DNA from: Incurvaria masculella
Taxonomy: Eukaryota > Arthropoda > Insecta > Lepidoptera > Incurvariidae
Assembly (NCBI GenBank): GCA_946894095.1
Contig: OX335659.1
Span: 6,579,501-6,643,500 of the forward strand
Reading direction: 5' to 3'
Length of the DNA: 64,000 bases
Shown here: positions 11,134 to 22,404 of the stretch, piece after piece
Numbering within the stretch: the first letter of the stretch is position 1
Layout: every line of letters starts with the position of its first letter
Translations under genes and position numbers: made by a program
The notes under the pieces: generated by a model
Told to the model about the DNA's origin: nothing
The model's input: the letters and a program-made list of their open reading frames with translations, nothing else
Databases searched by the model: none

Positions 11134-11628
11134 CGCTTCCTACCTCCCAACTTCCAATACGTCATAAACGCCACCCCGCAAACGTCGCCCATCGACCAAC
11201 GACCCGCTCCAGTTCGGCAGCCGACGGCACCGCTGTCTCCGCTCAGTCTTCACATCGGCAGCCCCATGTACGCACCGACGCACCACAGTCCCATGGGCAG
11301 TCCGTACGCCTCCCCGCACGCCCCGCCGCCCAGCTCGATGTCTCCGCTCCTCTACGGCAGGATCTTCGAGCGAGCCGCCGTCAGCCGGGGCGGCAGAGGC
11401 GCCCTGCTCTCCCCGGGAGGGGTGCTCCAGTCGGGCTGCGATCCGTTCCTCTCCAGCAGGATGCTCTCGCCGAACGTCTGCTACAGGAGCGACATCGACG
11501 GCGGGGGAGGCGCCACGCTCGACGCCGAGAAGATGTCCGCGCCTGAAGACATCTCCTGGATGGAGACAGACGTCTTGCAGGACACGGGCACCTTGCTGGC
11601 CGCCTTGGACGACGTGAGGCTCATATAA
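11134..11628 (+). CDS. Terminal coding exon of an unrecognised gene (Pro/Ser-rich C terminus)
   Basis: A frame is open from 11,077 to a TAA at 11,626-11,628. Its base composition turns sharply GC-rich from about 11,130, which marks a real coding exon in AT-rich surroundings. The best acceptor is CAACTCAG ending at 11,133, giving RFLPPNFQYV at the exon start. The ATG at 11,266 is internal. The predicted piece is about 164 residues: a Thr/Pro/Ser-rich middle with PTAPLSPLSL and several MGSPYASP-like phrases, and an acidic C-terminal end (EDISWMETDV, LLAALDD) that could be a transactivation segment. I do not recognise the family. It could be the end of a transcription factor whose DNA-binding exons lie upstream. 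No upstream exon was found in bases 1-11,000. Confidence 0.6.
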   Translation, partial: RFLPPNFQYVINATPQTSPIDQRPAPVRQPTAPLSPLSLHIGSPMYAPTHHSPMGSPYASPHAPPPSSMSPLLYGRIFERAAVSRGGRGALLSPGGVLQSGCDPFLSSRMLSPNVCYRSDIDGGGGATLDAEKMSAPEDISWMETDVLQDTGTLLAALDDVRLI

Positions 11629-12248
11629 GCCGCTGGAGTTCGAACGTTTTCTGGAACAGGGGTTAATTAATCATATGTTTAAGTCTTCAAGACAATCAGC
11701 TCGGTCATGCTGGTCTCTTCAGCTTTTACCTAATTCTTAAATGCCCCTGCAGCTAGTCTAAAGTGCCATTAGACACTTATGAAGCTGTCAAATCACTTTG
11801 AATAAAAAAATCGGGGGTTACTATTGTAAATTATCTGAGCGGGTAACAAAGCAAGTGAGTGATTAAATCTGATTGCATTTCGTGCCATGCTAACTGATAA
11901 ACGACGTGTTATCCGGCTAAATGTAATGAAATTAACCAGTTAGCATTGTACGAATTGCAACTAAACGTCGAATTGATCACATCACTTACTTTTTTGTTCA
12001 CCCGCCTTGTTAATTCACCATGGTAACCGCCCAGGGTCGTGCTGTAGTAACGACTACAGAACAAATGCTTGTTTCATTAGCGAATGTGAGAAATGCCGTG
12101 TCTGCTATGCGCCTGCTAATCAGCAGGGCATAACAATTGAAGTCACGGCTGAGAATGACGTGTGACAGTTTGGTGAGTCAATTCAAAGCTTGACTACCTT
12201 ACTCGCATTGGAATTGTCATGGGAAAAAGTAACTGCTGCGTGACTTAA

Positions 12249-12592
12249 GAGGATAATGAGGTGATCAAGTTCCATACAATGGCTCGTGCCTGATTACTCA
12301 GTCAAATTAAGAAATATTTTTCTAAAATTTTTCAACTGAGAGCTACGTCTGTACATTTTGTTTTTTTTTTTTGATAACTTTAACCATGATATACACGCCT
12401 TTTTGTGTTTGCATAAAAGTTTTAGATGCGTAATATCACGGATATCAATTAATGCATCAAAAAAACAATAACGTGCAGACCTTGCTCTCAGCTGATTCAT
12501 TTAATTTGCAAAATATCCGAAAAATATTTCTTAATTTAACTGAAGAAACAAGCACGAGCTATTGGATGAAACATGATCACCTCATTATCCTC
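12249..12592. mobile_element. TTAA-flanked MITE of a second family
   Basis: The inverted ends GAGGATAATGAGGTGATCA and TGATCACCTCATTATCCTC are perfect over 19 bases. TTAA lies on both sides (12,245-12,248 and 12,593-12,596), again the piggyBac-type target. The arms extend further with mismatches (GGCTCGTGC / GCACGAGC). It is non-coding and differs in sequence from the seven-copy TTAA family. Confidence 0.8.
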
Positions 12593-12683
12593 TTAATTTT
12601 ATGAAACATTGTATAAATAATTCCGATTATCGCTTCGGGCAAATGTGTGAGGAAACTAGAGACCACTTTGACTAGGTGACTAT

Positions 12684-12947
12684 CGCCCGGTTCCACCACC
12701 TCCAGTTACAAAAATCCCAAAGTTATCTTTCGGTTACACCATATACCCCTGATTTCGCCACCTCTAGCTACCTGAAATCCGATAGTTAACTTTCAGTTAC
12801 ATTGCATTTTTGTATGATGTAACCGAAAGATAACTTTGGGATTTTTGTAACTGGAGGTGGTGGAACCGGGCGATAAAGATGCTATGTAACCGAAAGTTAA
12901 CTATCGGATTTCAGGTAGCTGGCGGTGGTGAAAACAGGGGTATGTCA
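12684..12947. repeat. Two interleaved inverted repeats (A-B-A'-B')
   Basis: Arm A (about 12,684-12,742, CCCGGTTCCACCACCTCCAG) pairs with A' at about 12,817-12,876. Arm B (about 12,745-12,805, CACCTCTAGCTACCTGAAAT) pairs with B' at about 12,883-12,946. The pairs alternate, so the two hairpins cannot form on one strand without a pseudoknot. Arms are about 60 bases and nearly perfect. Neighbouring arms also resemble each other (AACTTTCGGTTAC blocks), which suggests an insertion or duplication inside a parent palindrome. Confidence 0.75.
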
Positions 12948-14506
12948 AATACATTTATGGAGATCTAAAATATTTTTTAATATTATGTATTTGTTATATT
13001 CATGTTTATTTTAGCAGAGGATCCTGAACAGCACATTTACTAATAAATAACGAACACGAAAGCAATTAAATTATTTTTAAAATAAAACAAATTAATCTAT
13101 GATCTTTTTTTATGTTTTTTTCATACAGGTTGTTGGTTTGGATTTCCAAAAAAAGTAACCACTTTTTATTATTTTCAGCTTTTCAGAGTCCTATTTATCC
13201 ATATATTTTTTATGAATAAGTGTAAATAAGGCGTGGATTTCAATTTGTTTTGTCTCTCGTAATATACATTATTTTGTTTGCATCATCATATTCATCGGTA
13301 TAGACTATAATTTTTAAAATACATTATTGGTAATGAATAAAGATATACTCAGTTTACAATTTATCTATACGGGTGTAACAGCAATCACTACCGTAATATT
13401 GTGAAGTAAATTTTTGAGATTAATAACTGCAGTAAATTCGCAACGAAATAAAGCATCTTAACAATTTTTATTTTAATTAAAAAAGATATAGAAAAAAAAT
13501 ATATCGAGATTGTTTTATTGTGAGTTATAAAATATTACGACGCCGAAAATAAAATTACACTTCACTGTTAAGTTCCTGCTGGTACACCGTGTATATTTAT
13601 AGTGCAATTTATGATTTGTGATTTAATGATTACTAGGTATTCGTTTTTCGTGTCTTCCATTCAAAAATATATATGATCATTGCTGAAATATAGTGCATAA
13701 GATCATATTTTCATTTTAAACTGCTATGGTTATAAGACGGCTACGTAGAACCGTAACAATTCGATAATACTTTTTGCTTTATCATTTTAAATGTAATTAT
13801 TAATAGAATCAGCAGAAAATGTAAATACTGTAAAAAGACCACAGTTTTCTTGCTAGGAGGCATAATACAGAAAATTACAGGCAGGCTCTTTGATGGCGTA
13901 ACTACAATTGGATTATCAGCCATCAAATCCCGAAGTAGCAGGTTTGGTTTCAACTCCATTTGAATCTTTGTCAAACCTTACATTCATCTTCTAAATTAAA
14001 TTAAAGCAATTTTGAAAATTTAAACTTCCGAAATATGTGATTGAGCACTACATAAATGCTTAGGCAAAAATATTTATTTAACATTTTTACTTTTCTAATT
14101 ACATAATCGTAATGCATGAAAAAAAAAATTAGGTTTCTCTTTAGCCATTTAACCATCCTCATAATTTAATAGTTTGTTTTTCTAACGGTAAATATATCGA
14201 TTATATCACTAAACAGAGCACTTACTAACCTACCCAACAAATAGTAATGTAATGTGGTGGGGTTAAGAAATCGTTTGCAGAAACACAATTCCTATGATCA
14301 GTATTTTTATTTAATGACTAGCGGTTAACGCCTGTTAATCTCTTGCGACAAAGATCAAAAAACTTGGTCAATAAATATATTGACAATGACTCCCGGCGAA
14401 GTTTATTTTCAGTACTCTTTCATCAGTGGTAATCGACTTATACAGAATTCACTTTGGGGTGAACACACGAATGGGGTGTTAGCATCCGTTCACATTCAGT
14501 TCCATA
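12948..14506. other. AT-rich stretch without recognisable features
   Basis: No open frame with coding composition, no clean inverted repeat and no RNA gene was seen here. It could be 3' flank of the gene ending at 11,628 or plain intergenic DNA. Confidence 0.5.
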
Positions 14507-14796
14507 AGGGCGTAAGTAAAAGCATATTTTATTATTTTCAAATATAACTACAACTGATTTTGAAATTTCAAAAAGATGAAAGATACATTGATGGCTGTAT
14601 GTATTTTAAACATATGATTATATATATCTGAGGCTCCCTTCTTGAACCTTTATTTGAGCAATCAAAGCATCGGAGTCTTACAGTTTTGTCTTTAAATTAT
14701 GGCTAGACCATCAATGTATAAATTTACTTTTTTGATTTATCGAAATAAGTTGTAGTTATTTTTAAGTAAAATTAAATGTTGCTTTGCTTACGCCCT
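14507..14796. mobile_element. TA-flanked MITE with AGGGCGTAAG ends
   Basis: The left end AGGGCGTAAGTAAAAGCA and right end TGCTTTGCTTACGCCCT are inverted partners, each flanked by TA. Arms extend inward with mismatches (CATTGATGG / CCATCAATG). A TA target fits Tc1/mariner-type mobilisation. It is 290 bases and non-coding. Confidence 0.65.
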
Positions 14797-16633
14797 TAAC
14801 TAACCCAATCAAGATATGGTCCATAACTTCATTATTTTCCGTATTAACTTTGAGAATAAGGTAACTTGAGTGTTCGAAAATCATTTTTTTTTTTGCTCCA
14901 AATATGCCTAGCATCACGTGGTTCACGTTTGAACCATACCTCCGCTAACACCCTAACTGGCTCATTTTACCATTTTAAATAGCCATGATGACCTTACTTC
15001 ACAGCTGACACTTTTCCAAACATACATTTAAAGAACCGAACAAACATTGAGTTACAAATATATTCTATGCTTATTTTTTTAAGTACAAAGCTAAGTAATA
15101 TTTAATCCATTAAAGAGATTAATTTATTGTCTGCATATTTCGTTTCAAATATTGTTTCAATCTGTCCCAATCTGATTGTTTTAATTTTGTCAAAATAAAC
15201 ATTAAAAAAGTTGTCAATTCCAACAGATATTGTGTAAATAAGGTACTTTAAATTTAATTTGACTTATTTATCTGAAAGCTATGAAACGATCGTTCTGAAA
15301 AATTAAAAGAAAGATATAATAAAGAGAGAGTTCTTAAAATAATTATGACAATGTTATATTATAAAAGTGCATGCAAACAAGAACAAGTCTGCCTGCACCT
15401 CCCGTGTCAATGTAAACATTTGGAGTTAGGTTGTTTGTATAGAGATTTTATTCTCACTATATCTCTGGTGTATTGTGTCCGCCTGCATTAGAAAAAATGG
15501 TCTAAGTCCCGAAAGTTATATTTTGTTGGGTGTTAAAAAAAATACCTTATCCTCATGTGATCATACATTAATTACAACATTAAGTACAATGTTAGGTCAC
15601 CTGATTGCACTATGTATGACCTGCAAGTGTTAAAAATATACGATTACATTTTAAGCAATTGTTTTCAATGCAATAGGGTAGTTTTAAAATAAATTATAAT
15701 CTCTTTAGTATTAGTGGTGTAAATACAATAAGAATTAAATGGATTTATTTATCCAATTTTAGCTCTAGATCTAGGTATATTTTGTAGGAAGATTATAAAA
15801 GATTTCGATATATGACTGCTGCCATGTGAGTTCTAAGGCTATGAAAGCATATATTTTTCATGACTTTGGTATTAAATTGAATGGCCATGGTCGCGCATGT
15901 TTCAGGCATTTTATTAATTTGCAATTCATCACAATATATTTAATAATATTTTAATAATTAATTGAGTTACTGTACAGTCAATTGATAATGCTATTCAGAA
16001 ATGCATGCATACTTTCATTAAGTTAATTTTAATTTTCCGTGGATTAACTTTCTGCCAATTTTGTAAAATAATATTATGTGTGGTGTTTGAATGATGATTC
16101 TAGTTTCTGCATACTATTATGACATATTTTCAATACATTATTTCGGCGATACACGTCTTAACTCGATTCTGAATAACTGTGGTGTTTTTATAACAAGAAA
16201 CTGAATAAAATGTTTTACTGCAAAAACAATTTTATTACTTTATGATGTATTAACTCGACCTTAATACATTGTTTTTATCATCATGAGCTTGAATCCAAAA
16301 AAAGAATGCTATTCAATGTATGTATTAATTTTGTAATGTCACAGATAGTACTCATATATTATTTACATTAAATAAATGTTCCCTTTGTATAGTATATTTT
16401 TATTTATTTTGTTAAACTAATAGATGAATATTAATAAAAAATGGCCAAGTGAGATTCTACCCCACACACCAACACAAGGGTTCCATGCCATATTTACTAT
16501 TTTAAAGCTCTGCAATAAATGTACTTAGATAAATCTTAATAAACCTTTCTTAGTTTTATGCATATATAATGAAGTAATATTCTCTGTTTCCCATATTACT
16601 ATTTTTTATGTAGGATACCAAAAAACTACCGTC
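14797..16633. other. AT-rich stretch without recognisable features
   Basis: Long AT-rich DNA with frequent stops on both strands. No exon-like GC rise, tRNA or clear repeat boundary was seen. Confidence 0.5.
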
Positions 16634-16724
16634 ATGATATTAGACCAATACACCACATTCCCGGAGGAATTAGATGGCATGCCAGGACCTTCCCTGTATG
16701 AGCACTGCTGCACCGAACTGAAGT
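16634..16724 (-). mobile_element. SINE 3' fragment (reverse)
   Basis: ATATTAGACCAATACACCAC, TGGCATGCCAGGACCTTCC and CACCGAACTGAA match the 3' third of the SINE family in reverse. The head and most of the body are absent. Confidence 0.6.
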
Positions 16725-17629
16725 CTGATTCTGCTAATAGATAACTCCACTATGGAGCATGAGCCTTATCACATAACACAACATTTGGTAAAAGTTTCTG
16801 TGATTCCGGGGTTATATCATAATGGTAACGTTACCTATTAGCGGACTTACATGTCTAGATTGAAGGTGACTGCATGATTATAGTTCCTAAAATATTTTGA
16901 AAAATACCAAGGCCTTTAAAAAAAATACTAAGGTTATTAAAATCAAATAGGACACACTTTTGAAATATTTATTGGAACAAAAGTTGTCAGAAATTGGGTA
17001 TTTTACAGGCAATTTAAAAAAAATACAATTTTGTTCAGACTTTCAAAAAACCATTTTTATAAATGCTCTGCACACCTGATAATAATCAAATTTTCTTGAA
17101 TAGGATTAGATGGTATCAATATACGTGAATCGAAAGTTATCTAAGAGATGGATGGTAGGATACTGCAGGAAGATTACAACGGTTCCGGATTCGCCGATGA
17201 TGGGGAATGCTTCGGAGCTGCACAACAATCCTTCAGTCCCCTTTCTACCATTGCTCAATGCGAAATAGCAGGGCTTTTCAACATTCCTACAATAAGAAAC
17301 AACCGATCCCATATCTAAAGGTTACGTAAACTGTGGAATGCACTCCCAACGAGGTAATTTACCCTAAGTGCTAGCCCATGGTTCTTCAAACATAATGCGG
17401 ACAAGTTCTAATGACCGTGGGCATCGTCTGGCGCGTCCTGCGTGGGCTTGGCATGCACCATATGTCGCACGTTACCTAAAACAGAAACGTCTAATCAAAA
17501 CCTGTACCTGCATCATTCTATAAAATGTTTGCTATGTATTTTCAACAGGTACTTTCCACTATTACCGGACATATTTTTTATGGAACTGGTTATGCCTGCC
17601 TACTACCACACCTGCTATCCACGATATTA

Positions 17630-17935
17630 GTCCAAGTAATAACATCCGAGCTCTGTGCCTTGCCAGGACCTTGATTATATTGCTCTACTCAATTGAACTG
17701 GATAGAAAATATTTTCAGTGGAGCTTCTACCAAGATGGAAAGAAGCTCCACTGAAAATCACACATCATTGAAATATTTTTTCTTTCATCAAATGGTACCA
17801 ACCTGGGCGGGATTAACTCTGCCACCTAGTAAGCAAGAAAGGGCCCATCAATTTTACGTGGAATCCGAACCACAGTTATCCTCAACGGTTGAAAAATGGT
17901 CACTGACTCGGAACCCAATCGCGCCAAGAGTTTGT
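17630..17935 (-). mobile_element. SINE copy (reverse) carrying a perfect hairpin
   Basis: The reverse copy contains CAGGACCTTG, GAACTGGATAGAAAA, TGGTACCAACCTGGGCGGG, CCACCTAGTAAGCAAG and ACGTGGAATCCGAACCAC, all family landmarks. A hairpin with an 18-base perfect stem at 17,711-17,728 and 17,741-17,758 interrupts the GGAAAACACGGACAATTTT region. The right end (CAACGGTTGAAAAATGGTCA) corresponds to the 5S-type head side. Confidence 0.65.
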
Positions 17936-18324
17936 ACCGCTACTATGGCTGACAAATATTTGAACAAAAAGCATCGACCTAAAGTAGTTTTTTTGGCGGG
18001 TGGAGTAAAGAAAACTGCGTGCCAGCTCCACAATAATTTTGGCGGAAAGATAAAGAAAAAGATGCGAGCGCGAGCCCGACGACTCTCTTGTTTTCAATGG
18101 TATCAACGCCATCTATGAGTGAATAGTCATATTTGACGTGAGAACGGTTTGACAGATGTTTTAGTGCTGCCAGGATCATTGAATTTCTGCCAAAGACAAC
18201 ATTGAATTTTTTTATTCAACAAATTATATTCAACAACGCAATTACAAAAAAAAATTAACCAATAAAACCACTAAACCGTGGCAATTTTGAGGACATCTGT
18301 CTGACAAAAACTAAACATATAAAA

Positions 18325-18960
18325 CCAAAGAGTTCGGAGAAGTCGCTGCGACTTTCTACGCATAAAACCAAAGAATTTGGAGAAGTCGCTGCGCTCCATA
18401 AAACAGATAAGCATAGAGGGGAAAGTACAATTCTCCTACTTGTGTAACTGTATATTCTGTGACTGGCACTAAATGTCATACTACACTGTGGATTCGTGTG
18501 TTGTTGTTCGCAAACGCATGTACAGTCGTTTCGTCTGAAATCTATACACCGGAAATAGAGACAAATTTGAGATCTCTTTCTGTCATGCTAAAGTCAACCA
18601 TAGAGTAAAAGGGACTTAGGAATTCCTTCTCTTTCCAGTGTATACAATTGAGATGAAACGACTGTACATACGTTTGCGAACAACAACACACGAATACACG
18701 TACACGTACACGCACATACTCAGATCAAACCTCGATTCTGATGGAGGGAAAAAGCATCAGGCTTCCTTTGATATTTATTATTTTAGCAGTTAGTCACAAC
18801 CCCCGTCTTGTTCTCATTTGAATCGCATTGTACGTGCTATTACTAAATAAAGAAATTGAAGATTGGGCGATATGGCTTAAATATCTTCGCTTTCCAAATA
18901 GATAAATGAAACAAACAATATATGTTATATTGTAGGAGCGCAGCGACTTCTCCGAACTCT
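18325..18960. repeat. Three copies of a GGAGAAGTCGCTGCG motif block
   Basis: AAAGAGTTCGGAGAAGTCGC occurs near 18,330. A close variant (AAAGAATTTGGAGAAGTCGC) lies near 18,370 and an inverted copy (GCGACTTCTCCGAACTCTTT) near 18,943. They frame the region just upstream of the main gene. They look like the ends of a diverged foldback element, and a promoter role is possible but unsupported. Confidence 0.5.
18492..18695. mobile_element. Short TIR element copy 2 sitting inside a 28-base palindrome
   Basis: The 148-base unit at 18,520-18,667 starts GTACAGTCGTTTCGTCT and ends GATGAAACGACTGTAC, as in copy 1 at 3,964. It is framed by inverted 28-base arms with one mismatch: ATTCGTGTGTTGTTGTTCGC at 18,492 and GCGAACAACAACACACGAAT ending at 18,695. 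Copy 1 lacks these arms, so copy 2 inserted at the centre of another palindrome or acquired longer ends. Confidence 0.7.
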
Positions 18961-19223
18961 TTGTTCTGTTAACATCAAAGAAAATAATGTTAATATCACA
19001 GAACATAAAATATCCTAATCGTTTATATCTGTGATCACCCCTGTCAGTCACTCCTTGACAAATTTTCTCTTTTAGTCTGTGCTGCCTTCCCCGTCTTGGT
19101 TGCTGTGTCGTTCGCTTTTGTGCGGTGTATTTACTTGCTCTTGAATCGGTTAAGAAAAATACTGAATTTCCTCTGTCCTTCCGATCACCTTCGATGCCTG
19201 TTATATGAGGTCGAGGTATAGTG

Positions 19224-19953
19224 ATGTCAGCGCCAGCGGAAGCAACGAGCGGCAACGGAGCGGCGGCGACCGCGACCCAGCTCGGCAAGAGAAAGAAGTC
19301 GCGAGTACGTGGCTCCTATCTTGGGACATGGCTCGAACGCGCCGCTCACCACCTGCAGGAAGAGCCCGACTACGAATACCTCCCCCACAACCCTTACCCC
19401 GCACCACCTCCCATAGACCCCTGTAGAATTAACGGCTACTGCCCTCCCGAGCCAGTTTCCCTACCCACTTACCCATTCTATAGCCCCACTCAGTACCCAG
19501 GAGCTTACTGGGCTCCGGACTGTCGCTACATCCAAAGTGCACACAAGAGTATTCAAGTTCAGCGACCGAGGATCAAAAGGAAGCCAGATCAAGCCAACGT
19601 AACTGTAACAAATGGTGCTTTCAACGGTTCATACCTGCAGTCAAAGTTTAATGAAGAAAGCAACGAGTTTGCAAGCTTACCTCCGATAGTGACATCAGTC
19701 GGTGACACGACGTCCAACAGTGACTTAAACAACGACAAGGACTCCGGAAGTGCTCGACGTTTCAGTGACCCTTGTGTGGGGCGGCCAGGGGCGAGGCAGG
19801 CGGCACGGGGAGAGGAGGGGAGTGGCTCAGAGGGGGAGGGGAGCTCCTGTGACGTTCTCGGAGAAAATAAACTGTTGATGTGTCTCGTGGACCAGATTGG
19901 TAGCCTCAAAGCGGCTAATGATAGACTGAACAAGGACTTGCAGGATGCCAAAG
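19224..19953 (+). CDS. Coiled-coil protein gene, exon 1 (start codon)
   Basis: The ATG at 19,224 is the first in frame, and an in-frame TGA at 19,206-19,208 supports it. The GTG just before it is not a eukaryotic start. Exon 1 encodes residues 1-243 and one extra base, and ends CCAAAG before GTATTT. Seen in order: a Ser/Ala-rich N terminus, a basic patch GKRKKSRVRG (21-30), a Pro/Tyr-rich segment (50-100, PHNPYPAPPP), a second basic patch (RPRIKRK, 114-120), an acidic Gly/Ser/Glu tract (195-208) and the start of a coiled coil (NKLLMCLVDQIGSLKAANDR, 215-234). Joined in phase to five further exons it gives 449 residues. The basic and acidic disordered N terminus followed by coiled coils suggests a cytoplasmic scaffold or cytoskeletal adaptor. 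That is inference; I do not recognise the family. Confidence 0.8.
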
Positions 19954-21287
19954 GTATTTTTTGTTTTGATGTTGTATTTATTTATAAATGAACTGGGCGA
20001 AGTATGGTTATATCAGTTCCACGATTTTGTGTTTAATCCTTCTTAATAGCAACTTTCAAAAACTGAAAATGAAGGAAATAATTCTCTGGCCAAATATTTA
20101 TTCACGTTGGACTCAAAACTATTTCATCTGATTACCTTTTTATCGGTTTGACTAATAATATTTGTTTCAGTTGATACTTAAATATGCTAATTCAATCAAA
20201 ATTATAATAATTCTCGCTATTCTTCTATAATTTATAATTTTACTATAACATAAAAATAAAATCCAAGGAAAAACTTACAACGTAGGTCTGTCTGAGATGT
20301 GATAGGTAGATACTTAAATAAGTATTTAAGTTATTCAAAATAAATACACTTTTTCGAAGGGATTTTTCTTATTTATTGTTTGGAAGCAATTAGGCGGTTA
20401 GTTTATGTACTTCTCGACTTTCTTCTAGGTAAATTTTGGACACGCTATTTTGAGTTTTCGCAGAAAATACATTTCTTCATTGTCATTTTCATTTTCATTA
20501 GAATTTAGTAACATCTTTCTGCTACATTAATATTTTTTAGACAGCTGCCCACTTCACACCTCCACATCTATGTGGACTTCATACATTCAGACATTGTCCT
20601 CCCACAGACATTGACTTATTTGGTTATATGTCGAGGTGAACAGCTAGTCTGCGGTGCAATCGCAAACTTTGATAGTTTAGTAGATATTATTTTCGGAACA
20701 ATATTTGGACACGTCATGTTTGCATGAAAATGAGGTTTTCATACAAATTAATATGAAAGTACATCAGTTGATTTTTTATACTAAATCAAACAGATTTTGT
20801 TTGTATGCTTTGAGGAGGAAGTGCGCCATCTCTGTTATTATTATACATTTGGTTATTGTAGATCTATCTTCTTTCTTATTCTAAAAGTATGGACGGAGAT
20901 ATTTTAATTTTAAAATTATCACTAACCAGAGATGGTGCGATGCACTCCACTCGTATTGTTGTATTGCTTGATTTTTTTCTAAGCTACTAATGTTTACATC
21001 GTACAGCTGCTTTGATTAAATTTGTGAATGTGATGTGTTCCAAAACGTTTTCCCGAAGCTATCAGTCTACTTTAGTATTGCTGGATAAATCAATTATGCA
21101 TATTGCAAAGAAATGCAATATGCATTGGTACAAGTAACAATAGAAAGTTTTTTTCCATTATCTAATAGTCATGGGAGAAGTTACATATTCCTTCCTACAT
21201 TTGTGCATTGTTGTCTTAACATGTTATGCACAAGGCAAATCCTCACTTTCATAAGGCTTGACATGATTCAAAGGCTAAGATAAATAG
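19954..21287. other. Intron 1 of the coiled-coil gene, first part
   Basis: AT-rich intronic DNA. If the splice at 19,953 were skipped, the exon would end after a short tail (stop at 19,989-19,991). No exon or intact element was recognised before the MITE at 21,288. Confidence 0.5.
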
Positions 21288-21454
21288 GCTGAGATAAATA
21301 GTCATAACAGAAACTAAGACTAACAAAAAGTAGTACTTTGTGACGTCAATTTGCATTACTTTGAGATTGCGTCCATACAAAATGTGTCAAAGTGACGTCA
21401 CAAAGTACTACTTTCCGTTAGTCTTAGTTTCTGTTACAACTATTTATCTCAGCC
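21288..21454. mobile_element. Palindromic MITE with TGACGTCA in the arms
   Basis: A 167-base element, GGCTGAGATAAATAGTCATA at the left and CAACTATTTATCTCAGCC at the right, with arms of about 65 bases. Inside are AAGACTAACAAAAAGTAGTA and the inverse TACTACTTTCCGTTAGTCTT. The right arm holds an intact TGACGTCA, the consensus CREB/ATF site, and the left arm a matching TGACGTCAA. It is the cleanest copy of the family clustered at 6,680-7,252. Confidence 0.8.
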
Positions 21455-22276
21455 TTAGTGCAGCCAACCACTAATCCTGTAACCCAAAAAAATGCTTCTG
21501 CACAGAACTATCTGCCTAAACTGATACTTGACCAGGTGAACATTATTCATTCCATCTAAAATCTATGATTATAATAATTTATTATCATTCATGTTTTATA
21601 GAGCCTCAAAGTGGATTGTGTGATTTCTAGCGGAGCTTCAGAGTGTACGGCAACAGAACTCATTGTGGCACAGAGGCTCCAATTCCAGTGTTGGTGGTGC
21701 CCAGAATCATTGCCTGCCCAACAATAATGGTATAACACAATATGTTTTTCTAAACCGAATAGGTAATCCATCGACATGCTAAATTACACTCAGAGAAAAC
21801 ATTTGGTCATTGACACATAATTTTTTTTGTCCCTCGCATAAGAATGTATGGCGGATAAAAGTCAATGTATATGCTAACATACATTTGTGCATGAGAGAAG
21901 ACAGAGACAAACAGCAACTTGTTAATTATCAAATTTGTTTCTGCCCCACAACCATACTATAGACCCTATTATTCGTGAACAAGGGGAGATTAAATCTTAT
22001 CAAGTTTTATGATTTTCTGAACATTTTCAAACTAAAGGAAAACGTTAAACGACTGATCGATATATTCACCTCCATAGCTTCTGTAGTACCTCTTCGGATT
22101 CATGTTACGATGCGTTATACAATTGATGCACAATGTAAAAAAAAAACAACAGCATGGCTGTTTACTGTTTTAAAATATAACAAGTTTTAACTTTGAATTG
22201 TTGCAACACAATGTCATTCATTAAAGCTACTTGAACACAATATTAAAGTTGAACTAAACCAACTGGTACATCGCAG

Positions 22277-22404
22277 GCTACGGCCAGTACAGTCCGGGCG
22301 CGCTGTCTGATCTGGTGCGGGAGATCCGTGAAGCGGCGCGGCTGCGAGAGGAGGCGCTCTACGCTCGTGTCCGCTCCATGCTCGACGAGCGAGCGCTCCA
22401 TCAA
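22277..22404 (+). CDS. Coiled-coil protein gene, exon 2
   Basis: The exon is bounded by CATCGCAG and GTGAGT. It begins with two bases that complete the Gly codon split from exon 1, and ends on a codon boundary. It encodes residues 244-286, including GALSDLVREIREAARLREEA and LYARVRSMLDERALHQ, rich in Arg/Glu/Leu with heptad spacing. GC content is far above the surrounding intron. The polypyrimidine tract before the acceptor is weak, but phase and composition support the call. Confidence 0.8.

Noticed and set aside
19221..19223. GTG as the start of the coiled-coil protein
   Set aside because: GTG is not a usual eukaryotic start. The ATG at 19,224 follows at once and an in-frame stop lies at 19,206.
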